A stretch of DNA of 9,479 nucleotides from Candidatus Merdimorpha stercoravium (GTDB lineage: Bacteria > Bacteroidota > Bacteroidia > Flavobacteriales > UBA1820). A program made the translations under genes and the position numbers. The DNA is taken from the NCBI GenBank assembly GCA_018715295.1, contig DVLY01000074.1, positions 1 through 9,479 on the forward strand, in the 5' to 3' direction. Each line of letters opens with the position of its first letter. Position 1 is the stretch's first letter. The notes beneath the pieces are model-generated. The model was not told the origin of the DNA. It was given only the letters and a program-made list of their open reading frames with translations, and did no database searches. Below are positions 7,641-9,479 of the stretch, piece after piece.

Positions 7641-8375
7641 ATGTCCAAACGTACGGTTTACCTGATCTTCTCTCTCGCGGTGGCGGCCTTTGTGGTCTTT
7701 GCCGTGTTGATGGAGCATGCCGGTTCGGGACCTGCCCGCGTAAGGGTCGAGTCGAAGCAGGAGTCCGGATACGGCTTTGTCGATCGGGAGGCCGTCCGGA
7801 AGTACGTCGAGGAAAAGTTGGAAGGGGTCCCTTCGGATTCCGTCCCGGGGAAGTTGTTGCCCTTGGAGCAGCACATCGCCCGCAGCCCGTATGTGGAACG
7901 CGCGATGGTGTACCGCCGTCCTTCGGGCGAAGTGCGGGTGGACCTTTGGGAGGAGCAGCCTTCGTTCCGTCTGGTAACCGATACGGGCAATTACTACGTC
8001 AGCCGCAAGGATCGCCTGATGCCGGTGCGGGCCGGGGTGGGGGTGGATGTGCCCCTGGTGTCCGGGCAGGTGGACCGGGAGGCTTTCTCGAAAGTGCGGG
8101 AGGTGATCGCCCGGGTGGAGCAGGGCGATTTCTTTTCGGCTCAGACGGTCGGCATCCGGGTGTCCCGACGCCAGAAGAGCGGAAAAGCGGTGTACGACTT
8201 TGCGCTGGATACCCGGGTGGGGTTGCAGGTGGTGCTGGGCGAGGCGGACGAGCTGGACCTCAAGTTCGAGAATTTCGGGATAATTTATGCGTATTTGTAT
8301 TCCGCCGGCAAGACGGATGCGTATAAAGTCGTAAATTTGGAGTTCGGGAATTACGTGATTTGCAAAAAGAAATAG
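7641..8375 (+). CDS. ftsQ: Cell division protein FtsQ/DivIB
   Basis: This 244-residue bitopic membrane protein has a very short cytoplasmic end (MSKR), one membrane helix (about 5-23) and a periplasmic part. The periplasmic part begins with a POTRA-like segment (about 35-105). The stretch LEQHIARSPYVERAMVYRRPSGEVRVDLWEEQP (starting at 75) is the best match to the family: a short helix, a conserved P-Y/W-V step and then the strands that link POTRA to the beta domain. In the family, FtsQ joins FtsL to early division proteins and regulates FtsW-FtsI. Sequence conservation is low, so position between murG and ftsA adds weight. No Shine-Dalgarno sequence precedes the ATG. The last 30 or so codons are clearly richer in A/T than the rest of the gene. 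Confidence 0.9.
   Translation: MSKRTVYLIFSLAVAAFVVFAVLMEHAGSGPARVRVESKQESGYGFVDREAVRKYVEEKLEGVPSDSVPGKLLPLEQHIARSPYVERAMVYRRPSGEVRVDLWEEQPSFRLVTDTGNYYVSRKDRLMPVRAGVGVDVPLVSGQVDREAFSKVREVIARVEQGDFFSAQTVGIRVSRRQKSGKAVYDFALDTRVGLQVVLGEADELDLKFENFGIIYAYLYSAGKTDAYKVVNLEFGNYVICKKK
8332..8339 (+). promoter_or_regulatory. Possible Bacteroidota-type -7 promoter element before ftsA
   Basis: The octamer TAAATTTG fits the Bacteroidota sigma-ABfr -7 consensus TAnnTTTG exactly, and it was the only match found by eye on the + strand. It sits in the AT-rich 3' end of ftsQ, 51 nt before the ftsA start. No TTTG occurs at the expected distance upstream for the -33 element; the nearest one (8294-8297) is about 34 nt away, which is too far. 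Chance cannot be excluded. Confidence 0.3.
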
Positions 8376-8380
8376 GAGGA
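8374..8380 (+). promoter_or_regulatory. Strong Shine-Dalgarno sequence of ftsA
   Basis: AGGAGGA begins inside the ftsQ stop codon (TAG at 8373-8375) and is separated from the ftsA ATG at 8391 by 10 nt of AT-rich sequence. It is a near-perfect complement to the 16S rRNA 3' end. The other starts in the window have no such match (only a weak GAGG before ftsW), so this site stands out and fixes the ftsA start. Confidence 0.8.
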
Positions 8381-8390
8381 TAATAACGAT

Positions 8391-9479
8391 ATGGCAAACA
8401 ACAACAATGCGATAGCGGCAGGGCTGGACATCGGCACGACCAAGATTGCGGTGATGGTAGGCCGCCGTCAGGAGGACGGTTCGGTGGAGATCATCGGGGT
8501 GGGGCAAAGCCCGAGTACGGGCGTGAGCAAAGGCGCCATTCAGAACATCACCAAGACCATCGCCGGGATCCGCGATGCGGTGGCGCAGGCCGAGCAGACC
8601 GCCGGGGTGAAGATCGATCGGGTAACGGTGGGGATCGCCGGGCAGTACATCCGTTCGGTGCGCCAGACCGACTACATCACCCGGGAAAACCCCCATCAGG
8701 TCATCGAACAGGGGGATGTCGACCGCTTGGAGGAGCGCGTTCGCAAGACCCCTCTCTCCGAACACGAGCGGATCATCGACGTGTTGCCCCAGGAATACAA
8801 GGTGGATGCCGAGGGCGGTATCCTCGAACCGGTCGGCATGTTCGGCCAGCGGCTTGAAGCGACTTTCCACGTGATCATCGGGCAGGTGGCTCCCCTGTCG
8901 AACGTCAAGCGTTGTGTCGAAGGGGCGGGGCTGCAACTGGCCGGGTTGAAACTCGAACCCATCGCCTCGGCCGATGCGACCCTGACCGACGAAGAGAAGG
9001 AAGCCGGTGTCGTGCTGGTCGACATAGGCGGCGGGACGACCGACCTGGTGGTCTATCGCGACAATCTGGTGCGCTATTCCGCCGTGATCCCTTACGGAGG
9101 GAAGATCATCACCAACGACATCAAGGAGGCCTGCTCCATCCTGGACCGCTATGCCGAAAAACTCAAGGTGCAGTTCGGCTCGACCTGGCCCGGAGCGAAC
9201 CTCGATACGGACATCGTGTCCATTCCGGTCATCCAGGGGCTGCCTCCCAAGGAAATCTCGATGAAGTCCCTCTCGCGGGTCATTTACGCCCGGATGGACG
9301 AGATACTGGACGACATCAACGCCGAGATCGCCCATTACCGGCAGATAGAACCCAACAGAAGCCTCATCGGCGGGGTGGTCATCACCGGCGGAGGCGCGCA
9401 GCTCAAGCACTTGCCCCAACTCGTTACCTTCAAGACGCAGATGAGTTGCCGGGTAGGTACGCCCAACATTTACCTCTCC
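8391..9479 (+). CDS. ftsA: Cell division ATPase FtsA, 5' part
   Basis: This is an actin-like ATPase that tethers FtsZ filaments to the membrane and recruits later division proteins. There are 363 residues readable with no stop before the window ends. Actin-family nucleotide motifs are present: phosphate-1 DIGTTK (13-18), phosphate-2 DIGGGTTD (211-218) and the adenosine motif ITGGGAQLKHL (331-341). The FtsA-specific 1C domain lies at about 85-170 (VTVGIAGQYIRS at 78-89, VLPQEYKVD at 131-139). The start follows a strong Shine-Dalgarno site, and a short Asn-rich leader (MANNNN) precedes the core. The membrane-targeting C-terminal helix lies outside the window. It is the last gene seen; ftsZ is expected next. 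Confidence 0.97.
   Translation, partial: MANNNNAIAAGLDIGTTKIAVMVGRRQEDGSVEIIGVGQSPSTGVSKGAIQNITKTIAGIRDAVAQAEQTAGVKIDRVTVGIAGQYIRSVRQTDYITRENPHQVIEQGDVDRLEERVRKTPLSEHERIIDVLPQEYKVDAEGGILEPVGMFGQRLEATFHVIIGQVAPLSNVKRCVEGAGLQLAGLKLEPIASADATLTDEEKEAGVVLVDIGGGTTDLVVYRDNLVRYSAVIPYGGKIITNDIKEACSILDRYAEKLKVQFGSTWPGANLDTDIVSIPVIQGLPPKEISMKSLSRVIYARMDEILDDINAEIAHYRQIEPNRSLIGGVVITGGGAQLKHLPQLVTFKTQMSCRVGTPNIYLS

Noticed and set aside
7503..9419. A 638-codon open frame on the - strand opposite ftsQ and ftsA
   Set aside because: It spans the ends of three real genes and their junctions, and its translation has no domain-like pattern. ftsA on the + strand has all actin-family motifs.
1..9479. A new defence, mobile or biosynthetic system
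   Set aside because: All of the sequence is accounted for by eight conserved dcw genes and short spacers; no foreign composition, integrase, transposase or array is seen.

Overview
The window is a run of the division and cell wall (dcw) cluster, with all genes on the + strand and packed almost end to end: a partial ftsL-like gene, ftsI (class B penicillin-binding protein with a PASTA domain), murE, mraY, ftsW, murG, ftsQ and a partial ftsA. The largest gap between genes is 39 nt (murE to mraY) and ftsW/murG overlap by 4 nt. I see no terminator and no clear promoter between ftsL and ftsQ, so this looks like one transcript. No RNA genes, mobile elements, CRISPR arrays or insertion sequences are visible, and no stretch above 300 nt lacks a gene.

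The organism is most likely a member of the Bacteroidota. The evidence is the very short FtsL-like protein, the 417-residue MraY with an enlarged TM4-TM5 loop, the FtsW variant with an asparagine-leucine-serine-threonine motif in place of the usual aspartate-leucine-glycine-threonine, the class B PBP ending in a single PASTA domain, and the near absence of Shine-Dalgarno sequences. The DNA is GC-rich (roughly 60% by eye), which within the phylum would suit an Alistipes/Rikenellaceae-like lineage. That family-level guess is weak. The DNPR motif of MurE predicts meso-diaminopimelate peptidoglycan, hence a normal Gram-negative wall.

The genes fall into two linked jobs. MurE (cytoplasm), MraY (membrane) and MurG (cytoplasmic membrane face) carry the precursor from UDP-MurNAc-dipeptide to lipid II. 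FtsW (polymerase) and FtsI (transpeptidase) use lipid II at the septum, with FtsL and FtsQ as the activating scaffold and FtsA as the membrane anchor for FtsZ, which probably lies just beyond the window.

This is core housekeeping DNA and I do not see a new system in it. The points worth a second look are: (1) murD is missing from its usual place between mraY and ftsW, and murC from its usual place between murG and ftsQ; (2) an AT-rich patch at the ftsQ/ftsA junction holds a Bacteroidota-type -7 motif and the only strong Shine-Dalgarno sequence in the window, suggesting separate control of ftsA; (3) FtsW has lost the Glu and Lys of the usual QPSExxK motif.
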